A stretch of 64,000 nt of DNA from an uncultured Paracoccaceae bacterium. GTDB lineage: Bacteria > Pseudomonadota > Alphaproteobacteria > Rhodobacterales > Rhodobacteraceae. Within the stretch, counting starts at the first letter, position 1. The number at the start of each line of letters is the position of its first letter. Shown piece after piece: positions 1 to 8,804 of this stretch. Location of the stretch: assembly GCA_947501355.1 (NCBI GenBank), contig CANMVA010000001.1:1310001-1374000 (forward strand), read 5' to 3'. The position numbers and the translations under genes are program-made. The notes below the pieces were generated by a model. The model made no database searches. It was not told the DNA's origin and saw only the letters and a list, made by a program, of their open reading frames with translations.

Positions 1-169
1 AGGCCCGCGTATGGGCAGTGTCCTGAATCTTGTCGCTCGACAGATCAGGCTGACTTGCTTCGGCTTGCGTGGCACTAGTGGCGGCCACAATAGCAACCGC
101 AGGGGCTGCGGTGCCTGCGAGCTTCAGGAAGTCGCGGCGGCTTGCGCCATCGTCAGTCTTCTTGCTCAT
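1..169 (-). CDS. Formate-dehydrogenase-region TAT signal peptide protein (partial, runs off left edge)
   Basis: Reverse complement reads MSKKTDDGASRRDFLKLAGTAAPAVAIVAATSATQAEASQPDLSSDKIQDTAHTRA; twin-arginine RRDFLK motif, short protein beside TorD/DUF3305/DUF3306 genes. Confidence 0.7.
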   Translation of the reverse strand, partial: MSKKTDDGASRRDFLKLAGTAAPAVAIVAATSATQAEASQPDLSSDKIQDTAHTRA

Positions 170-223
170 GGGATGTCTCCTCCCGTTTAAGTTAAGGTCG
201 GTTGCCCGACCCGTTGAAGCGGA

Positions 224-844
224 TCACTCCGCGATCATCCGAAAAGCCTCGCGCTCGATCTCCATGAACGACTTGCCGACAGCGCCGACAGCCGCGTAGA
301 GAACCGAGTTCTTCGCGCCTTCCAAATCCGAATAGAAATGCCCGGCCCAAGGGCCGATATGCTTGTTAAAGAACGTCTTTTGCGCCTCAAGGCTGGCCGG
401 CTCGCCAAAGCGCCCCGTGATCAGCCCGGCCATCATCTCCATCAGAGAGGCGATGTTGTCCTCAGGCTCATAGACGTTGTCCGCCCGCGTGATCCGCTGG
501 GCTGACATATCGTTGCGCAGGGTCGCCAAAGGCTTCTCGTTCAGGAAGCCGGTGAGGTAGAAACTGGCATAGGGCAGCAATTCCCCGCGCCCCAACCCGA
601 TGAAGAGCGCATTGAACTCGCTCTCGACCGCGCGCGGTTTGACTGCACGGGCCACACGGCTCAACGCACCAATCGCCTGACCCAGATCACTGTCATCGCC
701 TGACAAGGCTGCGCATTGCTTCAACAAATCCTCATCCGCAGGGCGTGCCAGCAAGGCGGCCAGAAAATCATAAAGATCAGCGCGCAGCTGGTCTTCTTCG
801 GCGATCTTGGTCTCTGCCATAGCGTTCGTCATGGTCCCTTCCAT
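224..844 (-). CDS. TorD/DmsD-family molybdoenzyme chaperone
   Basis: 206 aa; ...LLPYASFYLTGFLNEKPLATLRNDM... and EDNIASLMEMMAGLI resemble the TorD family; located in the fdh accessory cluster. Confidence 0.85.
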   Translation of the reverse strand: MEGTMTNAMAETKIAEEDQLRADLYDFLAALLARPADEDLLKQCAALSGDDSDLGQAIGALSRVARAVKPRAVESEFNALFIGLGRGELLPYASFYLTGFLNEKPLATLRNDMSAQRITRADNVYEPEDNIASLMEMMAGLITGRFGEPASLEAQKTFFNKHIGPWAGHFYSDLEGAKNSVLYAAVGAVGKSFMEIEREAFRMIAE

Positions 845-865
845 CCCGCTTGCACGGGTGCTGGC

Positions 866-1483
866 TTAGCTTTCGTCAAACGCGAACCGCATCCGGCGCT
901 TGGCCGGGGCAGGGGTCGCATCCTCGTCTGTTTCTTCAAACTCATACGCCGGAGCAGGATCGACATCGTCCGTCTCCGCATCCGCCTCAGCCATTACCGC
1001 GATCTCCACATCGGGTGCCTGCTCAGGCGTTACGTCAATCTCATCTTCTTCGCGCGCAGCCTCGGCCTCTTTCTCGGCCGCTTGCCGCGCCATTTCCTCG
1101 ACATGCTTCATCATGCCTTTGCCGACCTGATAGGCGGTCTGCATATTCTCGATGACCTTCGCGCCATCGGTGAAATCCTCGCCGTAATCGACCAGCATAT
1201 CCACATTGGCCAACACCGGGTTCGAGCGCCATAGCACCCGCAGCGCCCGCCGCCGGATACGGTCCGGCACGGCCTTGGCCATGAAGGCGCTGAAATCGGA
1301 ACCGGGCTCAAGGCTCTCGGGGGCGGGCAAGTCCAGCTCCGCCAAAATCTCGTCATCTGACTTCTCGTCCAGCGCGCGGGCTTCCTCGGCCTCCACGGCG
1401 GCAACCTTCGCGGCCTCTTCGGCCTCCGCCTCAGCTTGCACCGACTGACGGCGGGCGGACCAGAAATTACGCTCGCGGGTCAA
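866..1483 (-). CDS. DUF3306 domain protein
   Basis: 205 aa, FWSARRQ... start and ALRVLWRSNPVLANVDMLVDYGEDF motif typical of DUF3306; overlaps the DUF3305 gene by 4 nt. Confidence 0.8.
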   Translation of the reverse strand: MTRERNFWSARRQSVQAEAEAEEAAKVAAVEAEEARALDEKSDDEILAELDLPAPESLEPGSDFSAFMAKAVPDRIRRRALRVLWRSNPVLANVDMLVDYGEDFTDGAKVIENMQTAYQVGKGMMKHVEEMARQAAEKEAEAAREEDEIDVTPEQAPDVEIAVMAEADAETDDVDPAPAYEFEETDEDATPAPAKRRMRFAFDES

Positions 1484-2037
1484 TGCATCTGCTCCCGACG
1501 GCTGGCAGGCGAGCGATAGACATCCGCCACCTGACGGATACGCGCATCGCCCTTGCCATCTTCGGCCAGATCAATCCGCTTCTTGTCGCGCCTCCGCTTC
1601 ACGAACTCTTCCTCTTCGTGATGCGCGTTGCAGAAATCTCGGATCCACGCCACGAGCCCGGCGGGCATCGGAACCTTCTCGACCAGTTCCTCGCCGCTGT
1701 CCTGATAATCCTGCGCCTCATAAGGCGAGGCCGTCACCAGCAGCGCCTCCAGCCCATCCCCCTCGTCGCGCATCACCACGTAAATCGCAGGGACGCCATC
1801 GGCGAGGCCGGTCAGATAGGCTTCGGTCTGGGTATGATGCAGCTCAAGGGGGCAGGTGGCGGCATGATATTCGACAACGTCGCCCTCACGCCGCAGCTCG
1901 GCCCATTCCGCAGGCCCGGCCCCCGGCAACACCGCAACCGCCTTCCACGACCACGCAGCCCAGCGGGTCACCCCGGGGCTTTTGCGGATAACGATCCCAA
2001 GCGGCATCGTGACGACTTTTTCGGCGAGCGTTCCCAA
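1480..2037 (-). CDS. DUF3305 domain protein
   Basis: 185 aa; MPLGIVIRKSPGVTRWAAWSWKAVAVLPGA pattern; pairs with DUF3306. Confidence 0.8.
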   Translation of the reverse strand: MGTLAEKVVTMPLGIVIRKSPGVTRWAAWSWKAVAVLPGAGPAEWAELRREGDVVEYHAATCPLELHHTQTEAYLTGLADGVPAIYVVMRDEGDGLEALLVTASPYEAQDYQDSGEELVEKVPMPAGLVAWIRDFCNAHHEEEEFVKRRRDKKRIDLAEDGKGDARIRQVADVYRSPASRREQMH

Positions 2038-2375
2038 GCTCTCCTCCCAATTGGCGAGCGCGGCGGCTAGTCCGGCTGGCTGATCACATTTGTTACAAAC
2101 AGCGGGTCATGTGCCAAGGCTTGCAGGTATACTACGGCGCACAACGGCGGTTTTGTCGCGGTTTTGGACCGCTCTGGAGGCTGGATTGCGACCGCCTGCC
2201 GCAGGCATCAGAAAAACCCATAGAATCAGTCAGATATAATGCTGCGCCTGCACCATATCTGCTGCGTCGCAGCAATCGCCTTTCGCCTTGTGGTCTGGCG
2301 GGATCGGACCTACCTCTTGTGTCAAGCCAAACGAAATACCGCATCAATGCGGAGCCGTAGCCAATAGGGGGCGTC

Positions 2376-4328
2376 ATGCCCAAGCATTTGATTTTATGCG
2401 ATTGTCTGGGAAGTCAGTCGCTCGATAAAGACGCGTTGGAGGCCGCCACGGGTCTGTCCTGTTCTCGTGTTCATACCGGGCTCTGCACCACCCAGATCGA
2501 GGCCGCGAGTGCGGCGATTGAGGCGGGCGACGCGCTGATCGCCTGCCAGCAAGAGCGCACCACCTTCGAGGAACTCGCCGCCGATCTTGAGATCGAAACA
2601 CCCGCCTTTGTCGACCTGCGCGACCGTGCCGGATGGTCTGCCGACACCGCGTCCAAGACCCCGAAAATGGCCGCGCTGATCGCCGAAGCCACGATGGAGG
2701 CTCCGGTTACACCAGCGGTCGATGTCGCCTCCGAAGGGATGTGCCTGATCGTGGGGCAGTCCGACGTGGCACTGCCGGCTGCTGCGAAACTAGCCGACGC
2801 GCTGTCCGTCACGGTGTTGCTGACCGACACCGATGCAGAGCCGCCCCTTGATCGCCGCTTTGATCCGATCAAAGGCCGCATCCGCCGCGCCTCTGGCGCG
2901 TTTGGCGGCTTCAACCTGACCATCGACGCGCTGCAAATGCTCAACCCCGGTGGTCGCGAGCTGACCTGGACCGACCCCCGCGATCGGGCCGCCTCCCAAT
3001 GCGACATTATCCTTGATCTGACCGGCGATACGGCGCTGTTCCCGGCCCCCGAAAAACGCGAAGGCTATCTGCGCGCCGACCCCGGACGTCCGGAAGCCGT
3101 GCAAGGGGCACTCCTCGCCGCATCTCAGCTCATCGGCACGTTCGAAAAGCCGCTTTACGTCCGGCTCGAAGCATCGCTCTGCGCCCATTCCCGCGCGGGT
3201 CAAACCGCCTGCACCAATTGCCTCGACATCTGCCCCACGGGTGCCATCACGTCCGCCGGGGACCATGTCGCCATCGACCCGATGGTCTGCGCAGGATGTG
3301 GCGCGTGTTCCGCGCTCTGCCCGTCCGGTGCTATCACGTATGAGGACCCGCCGACGAACTTCACTTTCCGCCGCATGGAAACGCTCGCCTCCGCTTACGT
3401 TCAAGCGGGCGGTCAAAACCCCCGCTTGCTTGTCCATGACGCCAAGTTCGGCGCGGAACTGATCCAGCTTTCGGCCCGCTACGCCAAGGGCCTCCCCGCC
3501 AACGTCATCCCCATGTCGCTCGACACGATCGCGGGCTTCGGCCACTCCGAAATGCTCGCCGCCCTCGCCGTCGGTTTTGCAGACGTTCAGGTCCTGCTGG
3601 CCCCCACGACCGAGCGCGACGCGCTGGATCGTGAATTAACCTTAACGCGGGCAATCACTGGCAAGGATAACGCCCGCCTGATCGACATCACCGACCCCGA
3701 AGCGCTTTGGGAGGCGCTGGGCGAGGCGGAGGCCCCTCTGGCCGAGCCGATCCTGCCCATGGGCACCCGCCGTCAGGTTGCGCGCACCGCCGCCAAGGCT
3801 TTGCGCCCCGACGCCGACCAGCCGATCCCGCTGCCCGACACCGCCCCCTACGGCGCGGTTCTGGTGGACACAGACGCCTGCACGCTCTGCCTGTCCTGCG
3901 TCTCTCTTTGTCCCTCTGGAGCCTTGGCGGATAACCCCGACAAACCCGAGCTGCGCTTTCAGGAAGACGCCTGCCTGCAATGTGGCCTCTGCGCCAATGT
4001 CTGCCCCGAAGACGCCATCACCTACGAGGCCCGCTTCGACCTCTCGGACGCGGCCCTCAGCCAGTCCACGCTGCATGAAGAGGAGCCTGCCGCCTGCATC
4101 GAATGCGGTGCGCTTTTCGGCGTGAAATCCACCATCGACAAGATCACCGAAAAGCTTGCGGGCAAGCATTCCATGTTCGCTTCAAGCGACGCCGCGCGCA
4201 TGATCCAGATGTGTGACAACTGCCGGGTGCAAGCGCAATATCACAGCGAAAACAATCCCTTCGCCGGAGGTGAACGGCCCAAGCCGCGCACCACTGATGA
4301 CTACTACGTCAAACGCAAGGATCACTGA
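2376..4328 (+). CDS. Multi-[4Fe-4S] ferredoxin-domain protein of fdh cluster
   Basis: 650 aa with CTNCLDICPTGAI, CAGCGACSALCPSGAI, CTLCLSCVSLCPSGAL, CLQCGLCANVCPEDAI plus CIECG and CDNCR. Confidence 0.9.
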   Translation: MPKHLILCDCLGSQSLDKDALEAATGLSCSRVHTGLCTTQIEAASAAIEAGDALIACQQERTTFEELAADLEIETPAFVDLRDRAGWSADTASKTPKMAALIAEATMEAPVTPAVDVASEGMCLIVGQSDVALPAAAKLADALSVTVLLTDTDAEPPLDRRFDPIKGRIRRASGAFGGFNLTIDALQMLNPGGRELTWTDPRDRAASQCDIILDLTGDTALFPAPEKREGYLRADPGRPEAVQGALLAASQLIGTFEKPLYVRLEASLCAHSRAGQTACTNCLDICPTGAITSAGDHVAIDPMVCAGCGACSALCPSGAITYEDPPTNFTFRRMETLASAYVQAGGQNPRLLVHDAKFGAELIQLSARYAKGLPANVIPMSLDTIAGFGHSEMLAALAVGFADVQVLLAPTTERDALDRELTLTRAITGKDNARLIDITDPEALWEALGEAEAPLAEPILPMGTRRQVARTAAKALRPDADQPIPLPDTAPYGAVLVDTDACTLCLSCVSLCPSGALADNPDKPELRFQEDACLQCGLCANVCPEDAITYEARFDLSDAALSQSTLHEEEPAACIECGALFGVKSTIDKITEKLAGKHSMFASSDAARMIQMCDNCRVQAQYHSENNPFAGGERPKPRTTDDYYVKRKDH

Positions 4329-5062
4329 GATTGGATCGGCGCGCCCAAATCCGCAGGTGTGATGCTGGCCACATAGGCCACAATCGCGCTGACCTCATCG
4401 GCGGTCATTACGACCGGCGCAATGGGCGAGGGGCGCTGAGGGTCGAACGGGTCCGTGACGCCTTCGATCTGGGTGAACGCACCATGGGGTTTCAGCTCCC
4501 AGAAGGTCGCGAACCGCACGTCCCAGTCGCTGAAATTGCGCATCATTCCGAAAGACGGGGTCGAGCCGATCGCGTTCATCCGGTTGCTCTCATTGACCAC
4601 ATGACAGCGCCCGCAATGCAGCAGAGCGGCCTTTTCCCCGGCGACGAGATCACCGGTGATCGCAACTTCTTCGCGCGCGGCCACCGAAACTTCGGCGGGA
4701 CCAAAGCCGTTCCCGAAACTCTCCAGCGTGCGCACGCCCACATCAGACAAAAGCCAGTCGGAAAACCGCACCGCATCCGGGTCGCTGGCCTCCGACAGGC
4801 CCCAAACACTGTCGCCCCGCGCCACCGCGGGCGCGCCGCCGTCACCCAGCACCAGATCGGCGTTTCCCTCTGCGATATTAACCTGAATGCCCGTTTTCAG
4901 CGAAAAGCGCGGCAGCAGATGCTGGATCAATCCGGCCTCGACCAAAGCGGGGTCCACATCCAGGGTGAATTGCTTGTCGTCGGCCATCACAGGGCCTGCC
5001 AACACGCTCAAAATCAAAACGCAGGTCCGTTGCATGGCGGTTCCTGTCCTTATGGCTCCCAA
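4322..5062 (-). CDS. Secreted protein: short periplasmic-binding-protein-like region fused to monohaem cytochrome c
   Basis: Signal peptide; haem motif CGRCH; N-terminal half LIQHLLPRFSLKTGIQVNI...FSDWLLSDVGVRTLESF recalls tungstate/molybdate binding proteins. Confidence 0.7.
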   Translation of the reverse strand: MGAIRTGTAMQRTCVLILSVLAGPVMADDKQFTLDVDPALVEAGLIQHLLPRFSLKTGIQVNIAEGNADLVLGDGGAPAVARGDSVWGLSEASDPDAVRFSDWLLSDVGVRTLESFGNGFGPAEVSVAAREEVAITGDLVAGEKAALLHCGRCHVVNESNRMNAIGSTPSFGMMRNFSDWDVRFATFWELKPHGAFTQIEGVTDPFDPQRPSPIAPVVMTADEVSAIVAYVASITPADLGAPIQSQ

Positions 5063-5118
5063 GCGCTAGGGTAGGGGTCAGGCCGCGATCCGGTCAACAA
5101 AAACAAGGGGAAAGAAAA

Positions 5119-5313
5119 ATGGACGAAGATTTCAACATGTCGATGCGCAAGTTCCTCAAGCAGGTCGGCGTGACCTCGCAACAGGCTATCGAGGAAGGCA
5201 TGCGCAGCACCGATGGCACCGCGGGCAAGACGTTTGAGGCCAAGGTCGTGCTGACCATCGACGGGTTGGATGTTGAACACACCGTCACCGGGACGATCAA
5301 AGGGGCCGAATAA
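5119..5313 (+). CDS. DUF6494-like small protein
   Basis: 64 aa MDEDFNMSMRKFLKQVGVTSQQAIEEGMR...; just upstream of Mrp gene. Confidence 0.7.
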   Translation: MDEDFNMSMRKFLKQVGVTSQQAIEEGMRSTDGTAGKTFEAKVVLTIDGLDVEHTVTGTIKGAE

Positions 5314-5314
5314 C

Positions 5315-6394
5315 GTGCCAAACGACACGACTGCCACCCGCGACGCCGTCCTTGAGACGCTCAAGACCATCACCGACCCGATCAGCGGAGACGACATGGT
5401 CGCCGCTGGCCTTGTCCGCGCGCTGAACGTGGAAGGCGGCACCGTCCGCTTCGTGATGGAGATTGACCCCGCCAAGGCCGAGCTGCTGACGCCCGTCCAG
5501 AAGGAAGCCGAGGATAAACTCAAGGCGCTCGACGGCGTAGACAGTGTCTCCGTCGTGATGACCGCGCATTCCAAACCCGCCGCGCCGCCAGATCTCAAAC
5601 CGGGTCGCAAGGCCGAACCCAAAGGCCCCCAGAAGATCCCCGGCATCGACCGCATCGTCGCCATTGCCTCCGGCAAGGGCGGGGTAGGAAAATCCACGGT
5701 GTCCGCGAACCTCGCCTGCGCGCTTGCCGCCGAAGGCCGCCGCGTCGGCCTGCTCGACGCCGATGTATACGGACCGTCCCAGCCGCGCATGCTCGGTGTT
5801 TCGGGCCGTCCTGCCAGCCCCGATGGCAAGACGATTCTGCCCATGCGCAACCACGGCGTCACCATGATGTCCCTCGGCCTCATGCAGAACGAGGATCAGG
5901 CCGTTGTCTGGCGTGGCCCGATGCTGATGGGTGCGCTCCAACAGATGCTCACGCAGGTGCAATGGGGTGCCCTCGATGTGCTGCTCGTCGACCTGCCCCC
6001 CGGCACGGGCGACGTGCAGATGACCCTTGCGCAAAAGTCCGAAGTGACCGGGGCCGTCATCGTCTCCACCCCGCAAGACGTGGCCTTGATCGACGCCCGC
6101 AAAGGCATTGATATGTTTAACCAATTGCATGTCCCGATCCTTGGGATGATCGAAAACATGAGCACCCATATCTGCTCAAGCTGCGGGCATGAGGAACACG
6201 TTTTCGGCCATGGCGGCGTGAAGGCGGAGGCCGAAAAAATCGGCGCGCCGCTGCTCGCTGAAATCCCGCTCCACCTCGACATCCGCATGGCCGCCGATGG
6301 CGGCGCGCCCATCGTCGTCTCCAAGCCGCAAAGTGCGCAGGCTCAGGCCTTCCGCACCGTGGCTAGGCAGCTGATCGCTGACGGGAACGCATGA
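5315..6394 (+). CDS. Mrp/ApbC family Fe-S carrier P-loop ATPase
   Basis: GTG start at 5315; ASGKGGVGKSTVSANLA deviant Walker A, VLLVDLPPGTGDVQMTL, CSSCG. Confidence 0.92.
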   Translation: MPNDTTATRDAVLETLKTITDPISGDDMVAAGLVRALNVEGGTVRFVMEIDPAKAELLTPVQKEAEDKLKALDGVDSVSVVMTAHSKPAAPPDLKPGRKAEPKGPQKIPGIDRIVAIASGKGGVGKSTVSANLACALAAEGRRVGLLDADVYGPSQPRMLGVSGRPASPDGKTILPMRNHGVTMMSLGLMQNEDQAVVWRGPMLMGALQQMLTQVQWGALDVLLVDLPPGTGDVQMTLAQKSEVTGAVIVSTPQDVALIDARKGIDMFNQLHVPILGMIENMSTHICSSCGHEEHVFGHGGVKAEAEKIGAPLLAEIPLHLDIRMAADGGAPIVVSKPQSAQAQAFRTVARQLIADGNA

Positions 6395-7095
6395 CCGAAC
6401 CGACCTTTCCCCCCCTCTTGAAAGGCGAGCGTGTCGATGGTGCGCTTGACCCGTTCACCAAGGCCTGCGCGCAAGCCGCGCTTGGCTGTGACGCAGGCCT
6501 GATCTTCTACAAGATCACCGACAGCCACCTGCGCGCCGCCATCGTTTTCGCCCCCGAAGTTCCGCTGGAAGAGGCGATGGCAATGCTGCCGCTCTGCGGT
6601 GTCGGCTATCAGAACGCCCTCGGCGCGCTGGCCCCTCCCGAAGTTGCCGTGCATCTGGACTGGGCGGGGGGCATCACGGTGAATGGCGCATTCTGCGGTC
6701 ACATGCAGGCCGCCGCCAACACCACCGACCCGCGTGAGGATCCCGAATGGCTCGTCGTCGGCCTTGAAATCCCGCTGACGCCCGAGGATGACAACCCCGG
6801 CCTCACCCCCGACCGCACGTCCCTGTTTGACGAAGGCTGTGTTGAGGTTGAGCCCGTCCGCCTTCTGGAAAGCTGGTCGCGCCACACCCTTGTCTGGATC
6901 AACCGCTGGACCGAGGACGGCGTGCAACCGCTGCATGACGAATGGCGCGGCCTTGCGCGCAATATCGGGGAAGATATTGAAATGGATGGTAAAAAAGGCA
7001 CCTTCCTTGGTGTCGATGAACGCTTCGGGATGCTGCTGCGCCACGGCGACACCACCGATCTGATCCCCCTCTCAACCCGGTTGAAGGACGCCTGA
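6391..7095 (+). CDS. Biotin/lipoate A/B protein ligase family (DUF4444-type) protein
   Basis: 234 aa; FPPLLKGERVDGALDPFTKACAQAALGCDAGLI and C-terminal TDLIPLSTRL; overlaps Mrp gene by 4 nt. Confidence 0.75.
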   Translation: MTEPTFPPLLKGERVDGALDPFTKACAQAALGCDAGLIFYKITDSHLRAAIVFAPEVPLEEAMAMLPLCGVGYQNALGALAPPEVAVHLDWAGGITVNGAFCGHMQAAANTTDPREDPEWLVVGLEIPLTPEDDNPGLTPDRTSLFDEGCVEVEPVRLLESWSRHTLVWINRWTEDGVQPLHDEWRGLARNIGEDIEMDGKKGTFLGVDERFGMLLRHGDTTDLIPLSTRLKDA

Positions 7096-7098
7096 GCC

Positions 7099-7629
7099 AT
7101 GAAGTTTGAGACCAAGACCGAGATGAAACTCGCCCGCGCGATCCACTTCGATGAAAGCGACCAACGCGTCTTTCACAACCCCGCCCGCACCGGCGAATGG
7201 TGCATTTCCGGCGGGTTCGAGTTCTCCAACTGGTCCGAGGCCGACCTGACCGGCAAGGCCCGCCAAGCGTTTTCAAACGGCTGGCTAGGGGTCGAAACCT
7301 TCGGTCGCGTCACCTTCGTCGCCGTGACCGTGGTCGAGGAAAACGAGGTCGAAATCCTCACCGCCGCGCTCGCCGATCACTTCGTCGCCATGTATGGCGC
7401 CCCCTCCGTCGACGCCGCCATGCCCGCCGCCCGCGAGGAAATCGCCCATATGATGGAGCTCTGCGAGGACCAGGACCCCAATACGCTTCTGACCGTCGCT
7501 CGTGAACTCACCGAGTCCGGCGTCAAAGAGAGCTTCCGTATGATTGAGGCGCAAGAGGCCGGGCTGGATCAGTTTGCCATCCATGGCGATATCGAGGGGA
7601 TGAACCCGACAGGCGGTCACTCGCATTAA
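7099..7629 (+). CDS. DUF6505-like protein
   Basis: 176 aa, MKFETKTEMKLARAIHFDESDQRVF...; directly follows ligase gene. Confidence 0.65.
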   Translation: MKFETKTEMKLARAIHFDESDQRVFHNPARTGEWCISGGFEFSNWSEADLTGKARQAFSNGWLGVETFGRVTFVAVTVVEENEVEILTAALADHFVAMYGAPSVDAAMPAAREEIAHMMELCEDQDPNTLLTVARELTESGVKESFRMIEAQEAGLDQFAIHGDIEGMNPTGGHSH

Positions 7630-7956
7630 CCCCGATCCGGGCCCCAGTGCCAATCCGAGCCGCTCCGTAGGACGGGTCGCAGATACCCGGCGCCTCCGGT
7701 TTGAGTCCAGGTTTTAAGTGATTGCAGCGAGGGACGGATGCGAGCCCGTCCTAAGCATTCCTCAGCCTGTAGCGAATGACCGAAACTCGATTGAGTATTC
7801 CAAAGGATCGCAGTAACTTCTGATCATGGCCTTGCTCGGGCCTCCCCCCTCCATTGGGGCAGCATTTGACATGCGGAGCGATACCATTTCGAGCCCAACC
7901 TGTTCGAGCACGCGCATAAGGAGGGATTGCGGAGACCGCTCGGAAGGAGGTTCAGG

Positions 7957-8604
7957 ATGAGACTATCATCGCCAGTCTACACACTTAAGCGTCACGCAAA
8001 ATTGCTGGCACGCGACAAAGGCATCAGGCTTCACGAGGCACTCAACCAGATTGCGACCAAAGAGGGTTTCAGCGATTGGAGCCACTTGGCGTCCCGCTGC
8101 TTCAAGGCGACACCAGCCAAGGAGATCATGCGCCGGCTCGATCCAGGTGACACAGTGCTCATCGGTGCGCGCCCAGGCCAGGGCAAAACCCTTCTTGGGT
8201 TGGAGTTGGCCGTATTGTCAGCGAAAAACAACGGCACAGGGTATATTTTCTCATTGGATTACAATGAGACAGAGGTTTGGGATCGGTTTGAAAGACTTGG
8301 TTTTGATCCGAAGGACTACGACGGTCCAATCGTTGTTGATACCTCGGACGACATCTGCGCGGCTCACATCATTGAACGCCTTGGAAATGCGACGGATCGT
8401 GCGGTTGTTGTTGTCGATTACCTGCAACTTTTGGATCAAAAGCGAAGCAACCCACCGCTTCAGGAACAAGTCCGGTCGCTCAAGAAATTTGCGATCGAAA
8501 GTGGCTCCATTGTGGCTCTGATCTCACAGATTGACCGCGCATTTGAGTTATCGTCCAGTAGCATGCCAAGTATTGACGACAGGCCCATATGGGCCGCGCT
8601 GTGA
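7957..8604 (+). CDS. DnaB-like helicase/RecA-fold ATPase, apparently C-terminally truncated
   Basis: GARPGQGKT Walker A, VVVVDYLQLLDQK Walker B, ISQIDR; the sequence becomes unlike the family after SMPSIDD and stops. Confidence 0.75.
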   Translation: MRLSSPVYTLKRHAKLLARDKGIRLHEALNQIATKEGFSDWSHLASRCFKATPAKEIMRRLDPGDTVLIGARPGQGKTLLGLELAVLSAKNNGTGYIFSLDYNETEVWDRFERLGFDPKDYDGPIVVDTSDDICAAHIIERLGNATDRAVVVVDYLQLLDQKRSNPPLQEQVRSLKKFAIESGSIVALISQIDRAFELSSSSMPSIDDRPIWAAL

Positions 8605-8804
8605 AACGTGCGCCCCGGGGTTCTGCGCTTTGCTTTGCAGGACCGATGCTCGTTTTTTGATCTGCCCGGACGCCATTGCGTCGACGAATTCATCTTCAAC
8701 AGATCGCAATCGCGCAGTTTCAAGCCCACAAAACCGGGCCCCATTTAGATGACTTAGGCTGAGGTCGGACTGTCTGCCGGCTTTCTTCCAGTCGCCGCTC
8801 GTGA

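Noticed and set aside
2790-3545. 251-aa minus-strand ORF
   Set aside because: Antisense to the multi-[4Fe-4S] protein; shadow ORF.
4331-5074. 247-aa plus-strand ORF
   Set aside because: Antisense to the cytochrome c fusion, which has a signal peptide and haem motif.
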